64,000 nt of DNA from SFDP01 sp051653625 (GTDB lineage Bacteria; Bacillota; Clostridia; Lachnospirales; Lachnospiraceae). The notes below the pieces were generated by a model that saw nothing but the letters and a program-made list of their open reading frames with translations, had not been told where the DNA came from and did not search any database. The translations under genes were made by a program, and so were the position numbers. Where the stretch lies: assembly GCA_051653625.1 (NCBI GenBank), contig JBOFWM010000041.1, positions 1-64,000 of the forward strand, written 5' to 3'. This document shows positions 24,396 to 31,558 of the stretch, in pieces (position 1 is the first letter of the stretch; each line of letters opens with the position of its first letter).

Positions 24396-27356
24396 TTATT
24401 TTCTAGGTACTTCTACCATGGTATATGCTTCTACAACGTCGAATTCTTTCATTTGATCAAATCCTTCAAATAAAAGTCCACATTCAAATCCTGCTTTTAC
24501 TTCTTTTACATCATCTTTAAATCTCTTTAGACTAGCAAGTGGTCCTTCAAAAACTTGTTGTCCTTCTCTTGAAATACGCACACTACAACCTCTTTGGAAT
24601 ATTCCATCAAGAATATAAGACCCCGCAATATTACCAATAGCTGATGCCTTAAATATTTGACGAATTTCTGCGTGACCCAAGATTTTTTCTTCATATACTG
24701 GATCTAACATTCCTGTCATAGCAGCTTGAATATCTTCTATTGCTTTATAAATTACTTTATAAAGTCTAATATCAACACCTTCTCGCTCTGCAGTTGTTTT
24801 TGCTGTAACGTCTGGTTTTACATTAAATCCAATAATGATTGCAGCAGATGTAGCAGCTAATGTAACATCAGATTCACTAATTGCACCAACTCCTCCATGA
24901 ATACATTTTACTACAACTTCTTCATTTGTCAATTTCAATAAACTTTCTTTTACTGCCTCTACACTACCTTGAACATCCGCTTTAATAATTAAATTCAGTT
25001 CTTTTAAGCTTCCTTCTTTAATTTGGCTGAATAAATCATCAAGAGACATTTTTGCCTTTGTTTCTTCAATTTTCTTTTCTTTATGTTGTGATACAAATGT
25101 TTCTGCAAATGTACGAGCTGTTTTATCATTATCATGTGCAATAAATACTTCTCCCGCATTTGGTACATCACTTAACCCTAAAATTTCTACTGGTGTAGAT
25201 GGTGTAGCTTCTTTTACTCTACGTCCTTTATCATCTATCATTGCACGTACTTTACCGTAACTTGCACCTGCTGAAATAAAATCTCCAACTTTTAATGTAC
25301 CTTTTTGCACTAAAATAGTTGCAACTGGTCCACGTCCCTTGTCTAATTGTGCTTCAATTACAAGCCCTCTAGCTTTTCTTGTAGGATTCGCTTTTAACTC
25401 TAAGATATCAGCTGTTAAAAGAATCATTTCAAGTAATTCTGGAATTCCATCTCCTGATTTTGCTGAAACTGGTGCAAATACAGTACTTCCACCCCAATCT
25501 TCTGGAATTAATTCATATTCTGATAATTCTTGTTTTACACGGTCAATATTCGCATTTGGTTTATCCATTTTATTTACTGCAACAATGATTTCAATCCCAG
25601 CAGCTTTTGCATGGTTAATCGCTTCTATTGTTTGAGGCATAACACCATCATCTGCTGCAACAACTAAAATTGCAATGTCTGTAGCATTTGCTCCACGCAT
25701 ACGCATTGCTGTAAACGCTTCATGTCCTGGTGTATCAAGGAAAGTAATTGGTCGATCATGTGCTGTAACCATATACGCTCCAATATGTTGTGTAATACCA
25801 CCTGCTTCTCTATCGATTACATTCGTTTTACGTATTGCATCTAGAAGTGATGTTTTACCATGATCAACATGCCCCATAACACAAATTACTGGTGCTCTTG
25901 TGATCATTTCTTCTTCTACTTCATCATCTTCTTTTAAAAGCTCTTCAATCACGTCTACTTTAACTTCTTTTTCACACATGATTTCATATTCAATTGCAAT
26001 GTTTTCGGCTTCTTCAAAAGAAAGCTCTTGGTTAAGAGTTACAATTGTACCTTGTAAAAATAATTTTTTTACAATTGCTGCAGGTTGTAATTTCATTTTT
26101 TCTGCTAACTCTTTAATTGTAATTACTTCCGGTACTGTAATTACTTTGATTTGTTCTTCAACCTTATCAATTACCTTTGGTTCTGGCTTAATAAAACGTC
26201 CTGCTTTGTTTAAATCAATTGTTTTATCTTCATAAATCATATCTTTTTTCGAACGTTTATCTTTACTTTGACTAACACGGCGATGATCTTCTCTATGTTT
26301 GTCTGTTGACATTAACGGTGCATCTGCAGTAAACCCAGTACCTTGGCTTTTATTTTGGAATCGATTGTCCGGTCTGTCATTTCTTCCTTGATTACGCTCA
26401 TTATTGTTATAAGGCCTATTGCCATTTTGATTATAACCACCACTTTGACCAGGACCTCTATTGTTGTTAAAACCTGGGCGATCGTTTCTTTGAGTAAATC
26501 CTCTATTTTGTTGTCCATTATTTCTATCCCCTGTTTGACCTGCCGTATTTCGGTTATTATTATATGCTGGACGATTATTATTATATGCTGGGCGATCTCC
26601 ATTTTGCGCTGGACGATTGTTATTATATGATGGGCGATCTCCACTTTGCGCTGGACGATTGTTGTTATACGCTGGGCGATCTCCATTTACCCCAGGACGA
26701 TTATTATTATATGATGGTCTGTTATTATTATATGCTGGACGATCTCCACTTTGCGCTGGACGATTGTTATTATATGATGGGCGATCTCCGCTTTGCGCTG
26801 GACGATTGTTATTATATGATGGGCGATCTCCACTTTGCGCTGGGCGATTGTTATTATATGATGGTCTGTTATTATTGTATGCTGGACGATCTCCACTTTG
26901 TGCTGGACGATTGTTATGATGCGCTGGAGCACTAGTAGAAGTTTGTTGTGGTTCTTCTTTTTTCGGTGGCAACATATCCATCACTTTACCAGTCGCCTTA
27001 TTGATCATTTGATTTGGTCCTAGAACAATCTCTTTTTTTGGTGGAACTTGTGGTGCTGCCGTTTTTGGACGTTCTTGATTATAATTTCCTTTTTGTCCAC
27101 CTTGTAATTTACTGTTTTGAGGATTACTTACAAAAATGATACCTTTTTTCTTTTTTTCTTCCGCTGGTGCTGATGATTTATCTACCTCTGCTGCCGCATT
27201 ATTTGTATCAGTAATTCCAAATGTATTTTTTACAATTCGAATCCCTTCTTCATTAATTAAGCTTTGCGGTTTTAAATCAATCCCTTTTTCTTGTAAAGCC
27301 GCTACAACTTCTTTACTTTCTTTATTTATCTGCTTTGCAAATTCATGCACTTTCAT
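24396..27356 (-). CDS. infB: Translation initiation factor IF-2
   Basis: GTPase that places initiator tRNA on the 30S subunit. The protein has 986 residues, long for a Clostridia IF-2. Order: an N-terminal helical domain (1-50), a Lys/Pro linker, an 18-heptad Asn/Arg/Pro repeat (147-272), further Gly/Asn/Arg-rich sequence to about 345, a second IF2-N domain (about 405-475), then the G domain with GHVDHGKT (496-503), DTPGHEAF and NKMDK, and C-terminal domains II-IV. The catalytic half is fully conventional; the repeat is the unusual part. GGAGGT precedes the ATG. Confidence 0.97.
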   Translation of the reverse strand: MKVHEFAKQINKESKEVVAALQEKGIDLKPQSLINEEGIRIVKNTFGITDTNNAAAEVDKSSAPAEEKKKKGIIFVSNPQNSKLQGGQKGNYNQERPKTAAPQVPPKKEIVLGPNQMINKATGKVMDMLPPKKEEPQQTSTSAPAHHNNRPAQSGDRPAYNNNRPSYNNNRPAQSGDRPSYNNNRPAQSGDRPSYNNNRPAQSGDRPAYNNNRPSYNNNRPGVNGDRPAYNNNRPAQSGDRPSYNNNRPAQNGDRPAYNNNRPAYNNNRNTAGQTGDRNNGQQNRGFTQRNDRPGFNNNRGPGQSGGYNQNGNRPYNNNERNQGRNDRPDNRFQNKSQGTGFTADAPLMSTDKHREDHRRVSQSKDKRSKKDMIYEDKTIDLNKAGRFIKPEPKVIDKVEEQIKVITVPEVITIKELAEKMKLQPAAIVKKLFLQGTIVTLNQELSFEEAENIAIEYEIMCEKEVKVDVIEELLKEDDEVEEEMITRAPVICVMGHVDHGKTSLLDAIRKTNVIDREAGGITQHIGAYMVTAHDRPITFLDTPGHEAFTAMRMRGANATDIAILVVAADDGVMPQTIEAINHAKAAGIEIIVAVNKMDKPNANIDRVKQELSEYELIPEDWGGSTVFAPVSAKSGDGIPELLEMILLTADILELKANPTRKARGLVIEAQLDKGRGPVATILVQKGTLKVGDFISAGASYGKVRAMIDDKGRRVKEATPSTPVEILGLSDVPNAGEVFIAHDNDKTARTFAETFVSQHKEKKIEETKAKMSLDDLFSQIKEGSLKELNLIIKADVQGSVEAVKESLLKLTNEEVVVKCIHGGVGAISESDVTLAATSAAIIIGFNVKPDVTAKTTAEREGVDIRLYKVIYKAIEDIQAAMTGMLDPVYEEKILGHAEIRQIFKASAIGNIAGSYILDGIFQRGCSVRISREGQQVFEGPLASLKRFKDDVKEVKAGFECGLLFEGFDQMKEFDVVEAYTMVEVPRK
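26541..26918 (-). repeat. In-frame 21-base repeat array in infB (18 heptapeptides)
   Basis: Eighteen consecutive 7-residue units alternate mostly between NNNRPAQ/NNNRPSY and SGDRPSY/SGDRPAY, encoded by near-identical 21-base DNA units. The protein segment is hydrophilic, disordered-looking and rich in Asn, Arg and Pro. The DNA similarity between units suggests recent expansion by slippage or recombination. Other frames stay open across it only because of the repeat. Confidence 0.92.
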
Positions 27357-27373
27357 TTATATTACTACCTCCA

Positions 27374-27679
27374 CTATTCTTCTAACAATTTAATTAAGGA
27401 TTTTGCAAATCCTGCATCTTCTATGGCTACGCTGGCTCTTAGTTCTTTTCCCATTGCATGGCCTAATTCTTCCTTACTTCCAAAAAAGTAAATTGGAACT
27501 TTATAAAATTCACACATATTTGTAAACATTTTTTTTGTATTATCTGATGCGTTTGTTCCAACAATTACCAAGTGAGCTGTTCCTTTTTTTATCGATTTTT
27601 CTGTCATAAATTCACCACTTACTAATTTTCTAGAACGTGTCGCTAATCCAAGTAAGGATAAAATTTTAAAGTGATTCAA
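27374..27679 (-). CDS. ylxQ: L7Ae-family RNA-binding protein YlxQ
   Basis: Small (101-residue) protein of the L7Ae/L30e/Gadd45 fold, which binds kink-turn RNA; the exact role of YlxQ is unknown. Features: ILSLLGLATRSRKLVSGE at the N-terminus and IVGTNASDNTKK in the middle. No ATG is available: I chose TTG 27679, which gives the family-like start NHFKILSLLGLA with GGAGGAG about 10 bases upstream; a TTG at 27688 is too close to that site. It overlaps the end of ylxR, so it is probably coupled to it. Confidence 0.85.
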   Translation of the reverse strand: MNHFKILSLLGLATRSRKLVSGEFMTEKSIKKGTAHLVIVGTNASDNTKKMFTNMCEFYKVPIYFFGSKEELGHAMGKELRASVAIEDAGFAKSLIKLLEE

Positions 27680-27938
27680 GATTATCAAACTCCTCCTCTA
27701 AATTTAAATAAACTTCTGTCGGTATACTCATCTTAAAAGAACGTTCTATTCCTTTTGATTTTTTTGCTTTTAAAAAACACTCTTTGTTTTTACAAAGATA
27801 AGCACCTCTTCCATTTTTTTTACCAGTTACATCAAGAACAATGGGGCCCTCCGTAGTTTTAAGAATTCGCATCAGCTCTTTTTTTTCTTTCATTTCGTTG
27901 CATCCGATACATTTTCTCATTGGAATTTTTTTATTCAT
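27666..27938 (-). CDS. rnpM: YlxR-family RNA-binding protein (RnpM)
   Basis: A 90-residue YlxR protein. Motifs MRKCIGCNEMKEKKELMRI and GRGAYLCKNKECFLKAKK carry the basic RNA-binding surface of the family. A B. subtilis homologue has been reported to bind and modulate RNase P, hence the symbol; older literature calls it ylxR. AAGGAGAG precedes the ATG. It sits in the conserved nusA-ylxR-ylxQ-infB order. Confidence 0.9.
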   Translation of the reverse strand: MNKKIPMRKCIGCNEMKEKKELMRILKTTEGPIVLDVTGKKNGRGAYLCKNKECFLKAKKSKGIERSFKMSIPTEVYLNLEEEFDNLESL

Positions 27939-27965
27939 ACCACATGCTCTCCTTACTACTAATAC

Positions 27966-29117
27966 CTACTCTTCTTCATACTCATCCGTACTATCTGGTG
28001 CTTCATATTCATCTATATAATCTTCATATCTAAAACCTTCTGCATCTTTTGCTTGAGTTTCACTTTTAATATCTATTTTATAACCTGTTAGTCTTGCAGC
28101 TAATCTGGCATTTTGTCCCTCTTTACCAATTGCTAGTGATAATTGATAATCCGGTACAACAACTTTTGCTGTTTTTTCTTCTGGATCTGCAAATACAGCT
28201 ACAATCTTAGCTGGAGATAATGCATTTTGAATAAAGTTACCTGGATTTTCATCCCAATCAACAATATCAATTTTTTCACCTCGAAGTTCTTCAACAATCG
28301 AATTAACTCTTGCTCCGTTTAGACCAACACAAGCTCCTACTGCGTCTACATCTGGATTGTTACTTCTAACTGCTAATTTGCTTCGACTACCAGCTTCTCT
28401 AGAAATACTCATGATTTCAACTGTTCCATCTTTAATTTCTGTAACTTCTGATTCAAACAATCTTTTTACTAATTCAGGATGTGTTCTACTTACTAAAATA
28501 CGTGGTCCTTTTGGTGTTTCTTTCACTTCCAAAATATATAATTTAATACGTTCTGTTGGTCTAAAGATTTCCCCTCTAACTTGTTCACTTTCATTTAATA
28601 AAGCATCTGCTTTCCCTAAATTAATACTTATATTTTTACCTACATATCGTTGTACAATACCTGTAACAACATCTTTTTCTTTTTGATAATACTGACTATA
28701 AATAACATTTCTTTCTTCTTCACGAATTTTTTGTAAAATAACATTTTTCGCATTTAGAGTTGCAATTCTTCCAAATTCTTTTGATTTTATTTCTACTCGG
28801 ATTACATCTCCAACTTGTGCTTTTTTAGAATGTTTTACCGCTTCTTCTAAAGAAATTTGTGAAAGTGGTTCTTCTACTTCTTCTGGAGTCGCAACAACTT
28901 CTTTTTCAGCATAACATAAAAAATCGCAAGTTGCTCTATCAATAATTACTCCCACATTATCTACTTTTGCAGGTCCTACTGTTCCATCTACATTTTTCCC
29001 ATAATGATTTTTACAAGCAGTGATTAAAGAATTTTCAATTGCTTCAAATAATGTTTCTCTACTAATCTCTTTTTCTTTTTCTAAAATGTCCAATGCTGCT
29101 AATAATTCTTTGTTCAT
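27966..29117 (-). CDS. nusA: Transcription termination/antitermination factor NusA
   Basis: RNA polymerase-associated pausing and termination factor. From the ATG at 29117 the protein has 383 residues: N-terminal polymerase-binding domain (1-125), S1 (about 130-200), and two KH domains with AVRSNNPDVDAVGACVGLNG and VVPDYQLSLAIGKEGQNARL. The frame extends eight codons to a TTG, but AGAGG nine bases before the ATG sets the start. The C-terminus ends in a short acidic tail. It follows rimP by 31 bases. Confidence 0.96.
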   Translation of the reverse strand: MNKELLAALDILEKEKEISRETLFEAIENSLITACKNHYGKNVDGTVGPAKVDNVGVIIDRATCDFLCYAEKEVVATPEEVEEPLSQISLEEAVKHSKKAQVGDVIRVEIKSKEFGRIATLNAKNVILQKIREEERNVIYSQYYQKEKDVVTGIVQRYVGKNISINLGKADALLNESEQVRGEIFRPTERIKLYILEVKETPKGPRILVSRTHPELVKRLFESEVTEIKDGTVEIMSISREAGSRSKLAVRSNNPDVDAVGACVGLNGARVNSIVEELRGEKIDIVDWDENPGNFIQNALSPAKIVAVFADPEEKTAKVVVPDYQLSLAIGKEGQNARLAARLTGYKIDIKSETQAKDAEGFRYEDYIDEYEAPDSTDEYEEE

Positions 29118-29148
29118 TTTACATGTCCTCTCTATATTCAACTATATT

Positions 29149-29613
29149 TTAAAAATCTAATGTTAATTTTACAAGCGCAATATCTGCTTTTAAAAAAGTA
29201 ATATCTTCATTTTCAATTTCTAATGTAACATTTCCCAACTCATACTCTTTTAATATTCCAATAAATTCTTTTTTCTTCTGAATTGGTTTATAAGTTCTTA
29301 ATTCTACTTCTTCACCTAAACTTGCTTCAAAATGTCTTTGTTTTTTTAAAGTTCTTCCAAGTCCAGGACTACTTACTTCTAATATATAGGCATCTTCAAT
29401 AAAGTCTTCTTCATCCATTCTCTCCGAAAGCTTACGACTAACATTTTCACAATCAATAATATTTATTCCATCTTCTTTATCCAAATAAACACGTAAATAC
29501 CAGTCTTCCCCTTCTTTCACGTATTCTACATCATAAATAGAAACACCGTATTCCTCTGTAATAGGTATTAATACCTCTTCTGTTTTCTTTTCGTAGACTC
29601 CTCTTTTTGACAT
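29149..29613 (-). CDS. rimP: Ribosome maturation factor RimP
   Basis: 30S maturation factor of 154 residues. The N-terminal domain has VYDVEYVKEGEDWYLRVYLDKEDGI-type pattern (near 25-50) and DCENVSRKLSERMDEED; the C-terminal Sm-like domain follows EVSSPGLGRTLKK. The frame is open 20 codons further, through the leader hairpin, but AAGGAG before the ATG at 29613 sets the start. It is the first gene of the long operon down to ribF. Confidence 0.94.
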   Translation of the reverse strand: MSKRGVYEKKTEEVLIPITEEYGVSIYDVEYVKEGEDWYLRVYLDKEDGINIIDCENVSRKLSERMDEEDFIEDAYILEVSSPGLGRTLKKQRHFEASLGEEVELRTYKPIQKKKEFIGILKEYELGNVTLEIENEDITFLKADIALVKLTLDF

Positions 29614-29650
29614 TATATCTCCTTCCTTTATGAAATGCCGCATACCATAT

Positions 29651-29676
29651 AAAAAGAGTGGACCCAAGTCCACTCT
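29651..29676 (-). terminator. Terminator-like hairpin in the rimP operon leader
   Basis: Perfect nine-base-pair stem (29655-29663 with 29668-29676), four-base loop, directly followed on the minus strand by five U residues. It lies between the promoter at 29705-29733 and the rimP start, so it could act as an attenuator for the whole rimP-nusA-infB operon. Confidence 0.7.
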
Positions 29677-29704
29677 ATCTAGTTAAGTATATTTAATTCT
29701 TCTC

Positions 29705-29733
29705 ATTTTAACACTATTTTGTGAGTAATGCAA
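29705..29733 (-). promoter_or_regulatory. Promoter of the rimP-nusA-infB operon
   Basis: TTGCAT (29728-29733), 17 bases, TAAAAT (29705-29710). The predicted start is about 20 bases before the leader hairpin. Confidence 0.65.
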
Positions 29734-29847
29734 GTGTTTTTCTATATATTTTTAATATATTATTTCTCTATTACTTATGCTAATTACGCTAGCTTTTAAA
29801 AATCGCATCATTTCTTTTCTTATCCAAAAAATCACTTTTCAAAAAAA
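29734..29847. other. AT-rich spacer with no recognised feature
   Basis: Together with the rimP leader this makes a stretch of about 300 bases without a protein gene (29614-29925). Apart from the rimP promoter, the leader hairpin and the tRNA terminator I see only AT-rich sequence here. Confidence 0.5.
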
Positions 29848-29885
29848 AGTCCCAAAACCTTTGATTTCTCTAGGTTTTGGGACTT
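29843..29885 (-). terminator. Rho-independent terminator of tRNA-Glu
   Basis: Perfect 13-base-pair stem (29848-29860 with 29872-29884) and 11-base loop, followed on the minus strand by a run of eight U. It lies about 40 bases after the tRNA and would also stop readthrough from folD. Confidence 0.9.
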
Positions 29886-29925
29886 TATCGGGTTGGGCTG
29901 TTCGCTAAAAATCAACTAACAGTCA

Positions 29926-29997
29926 CAGCTCGTACGGGAATCGAACCCGTGTTTCCGCCGTGAGAGGGCGGCGTCTTAACCCCTTGACTAACGAGCC
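29926..29997 (-). tRNA. tRNA-Glu (anticodon CUC)
   Basis: Cloverleaf folds from the sequence: acceptor GGCTCGT with ACGAGCT, anticodon stem CCGCC/GGCGG around the loop CTCTCAC (anticodon CTC), T-arm ACGGGTTCGATTCCCGT and discriminator G. CCA is not encoded; the next bases are TGA. It reads GAG codons. The major tRNA-Glu(UUC) must be elsewhere. Confidence 0.95.
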
Positions 29998-30013
29998 GAA
30001 TCAATGTTAATTC

Positions 30014-30042
30014 ATTCTAGTACAGTTTGTACAAAAATGCAA
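30014..30042 (-). promoter_or_regulatory. Promoter of tRNA-Glu
   Basis: TTGCAT (30037-30042), 17 bases, TAGAAT (30014-30019), ending 16 bases before the tRNA 5' end. Same -35 as the rimP and rpsB promoters. Confidence 0.65.
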
Positions 30043-30056
30043 GCACTAATTCTTTT

Positions 30057-30899
30057 TTATAACTCTAACATTGCACTTTGGATTGTATGTTTCAAAAGTA
30101 CAGAAGTTGTTACTGTCCCAACACCACCTGGTACAGGCGTGATTTTATCTACAATTTTACTCACTTCATCATATGCTACATCTCCACACAAAGATTCTTC
30201 TACCATGTGAATACCTACATCAATAATAATTTGACCTTTTTTCACATATTCTTTTGTAATCATTTTGGGCACTCCCGCACATGCAATTAAAATATCTGCA
30301 TTTTGACATTCCTTTGCTAAATCTTTTGTTTTCGTATGAGTGATTGTTACAGTTGCATTTTTATGTAAAAGCAACAAAGCAAGTGGTCTTCCTACGACCA
30401 TACTTCTTCCTACCACTACCACTTTTTTCCCTGTTACATCAATATCATAATACTCTAATAATTCCATAACCGCTTGGGAGGTACATGGTGGAAATCCATC
30501 TTTCTTTCCTGCAAATAATAAACCGTGATTAAGGGAAGTCATACTATCTACATCCTTTTTAGACGAAAGCAGCTCCTTAATAGGTTCTTCTTTTAAATGC
30601 TTTGGTAATGGACGAAATATCAAAATTCCATGCACCAAAGAATCATCATTTAAAGTTCCCACCATCGCTTCTAGTTGCTCTTGTGTAGTATTTTCTTCGA
30701 GAACAACACTCTTCACCTTAGCACCAACAGCTTCAAAACGTTTAAATATTCCTCTTTCATAAGAAAGATCATCTTCTCTATTCCCAACTCTTACAACCGC
30801 CAAAGTTGGAACAATATCATGTTCACAAAGAATTTCTATTTGTTTTGTAAACTCCATTACCAGTGATTTTACTACTGGCATGCCCCTTAATTCTTCCAT
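30057..30899 (-). CDS. folD: FolD-like methylene-tetrahydrofolate dehydrogenase, cyclohydrolase site degenerate
   Basis: Homologue of the bifunctional methylene-THF dehydrogenase/methenyl-THF cyclohydrolase. The 280-residue length and the NAD(P)-binding part (GKKVVVVGRSMVVGRPLALLL, near 155-175) and PGGVGTVTTSVLL end are typical. The folate/catalytic part differs: in the ungapped block VGNREDDLSY-ERGIFKRFEAVG, Tyr47 is kept but the catalytic Lys of the YxxxK motif is Ile51, and the usual Gln of VQLPLP is Phe95 (GILIFRPLPKH). The DVD pair at 116-118 remains. It may be a dehydrogenase only. The neighbouring fchA gene, 22 bases upstream, encodes a cyclohydrolase-type protein that could complete the reaction. 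Confidence 0.88.
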   Translation of the reverse strand: MEELRGMPVVKSLVMEFTKQIEILCEHDIVPTLAVVRVGNREDDLSYERGIFKRFEAVGAKVKSVVLEENTTQEQLEAMVGTLNDDSLVHGILIFRPLPKHLKEEPIKELLSSKKDVDSMTSLNHGLLFAGKKDGFPPCTSQAVMELLEYYDIDVTGKKVVVVGRSMVVGRPLALLLLHKNATVTITHTKTKDLAKECQNADILIACAGVPKMITKEYVKKGQIIIDVGIHMVEESLCGDVAYDEVSKIVDKITPVPGGVGTVTTSVLLKHTIQSAMLEL

Positions 30900-30920
30900 A
30901 ATTGATTTAACCTCTCTTTT

Positions 30921-31535
30921 TTACTTCCCTAATAATTGTTTCATAACATCATCATAAACGATTTGACATCTCTTCGTTCCATCTTTTACTATATTTGTTG
31001 CTTTTTCTTCCAGTGCATTTGCATATTCTTTCTCTTTCATAAGAGAAGTATTGATATAAATATTCATCACGCTACCTTCTAAAGCACTTTTACATGCACT
31101 AGCAGCTACACCAACATCACTGCTTGCTAAAGTACTTCCTTTTATAACAAGCTCTTCTAACATTGGAATAATTCCATATACTGTTTCAAGAATCTCCATC
31201 GGAACACTTGCTGCTTCCTTTAATGCATGTTCTAAAATTGCTTCACGATTGGGATCTTCTTTTTGAATTCCATATGCTTTTGACAAAGGTTCAAAGCATA
31301 ATGCATCTTTTTCAATCAAAGAATATAAGCGATTCATTGTATTTTTTGATTCTTTTAAAATTTCTTGTATTGTATTCTCATATTCTGCATATTTTTTCTT
31401 TCCTGTTGTTAAATTCGATACCATTCCACAAAGTGCTACTGATACACAACCGATCAAAGCACTCGCACCACCACCACCTGGAGTTGGTGCCTTAGAATAC
31501 AATTCTTCCAAAAATTCCATAATATTTTCTTTCAT
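30921..31535 (-). CDS. fchA: Cyclodeaminase/methenyl-THF cyclohydrolase family protein (FchA)
   Basis: A 204-residue all-helical protein of the formiminotransferase-cyclodeaminase C-terminal family. The hallmark APTPGGGGASALIG is near residues 16-29. Stand-alone members are either formimidoyl-THF cyclodeaminases or methenyl-THF cyclohydrolases (FchA of methylotrophs and acetogens). The adjacent FolD lacks cyclohydrolase residues, so a cyclohydrolase role is the better fit here; no histidine-degradation genes are near. AGAGGG precedes the ATG. It is 23 bases after polC in the same operon. Confidence 0.85.
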   Translation of the reverse strand: MKENIMEFLEELYSKAPTPGGGGASALIGCVSVALCGMVSNLTTGKKKYAEYENTIQEILKESKNTMNRLYSLIEKDALCFEPLSKAYGIQKEDPNREAILEHALKEAASVPMEILETVYGIIPMLEELVIKGSTLASSDVGVAASACKSALEGSVMNIYINTSLMKEKEYANALEEKATNIVKDGTKRCQIVYDDVMKQLLGK

Positions 31536-31558
31536 TTTTCCCTCTTTCTTACTATCTT

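Noticed and set aside
26541..26935. CRISPR-like regular repeats and several open frames on both strands
   Set aside because: The period is 21 bases, units are contiguous with no unique spacers, and they encode in-frame heptapeptides of IF-2. The other open frames exist only because a 21-base unit keeps every frame free of stops.
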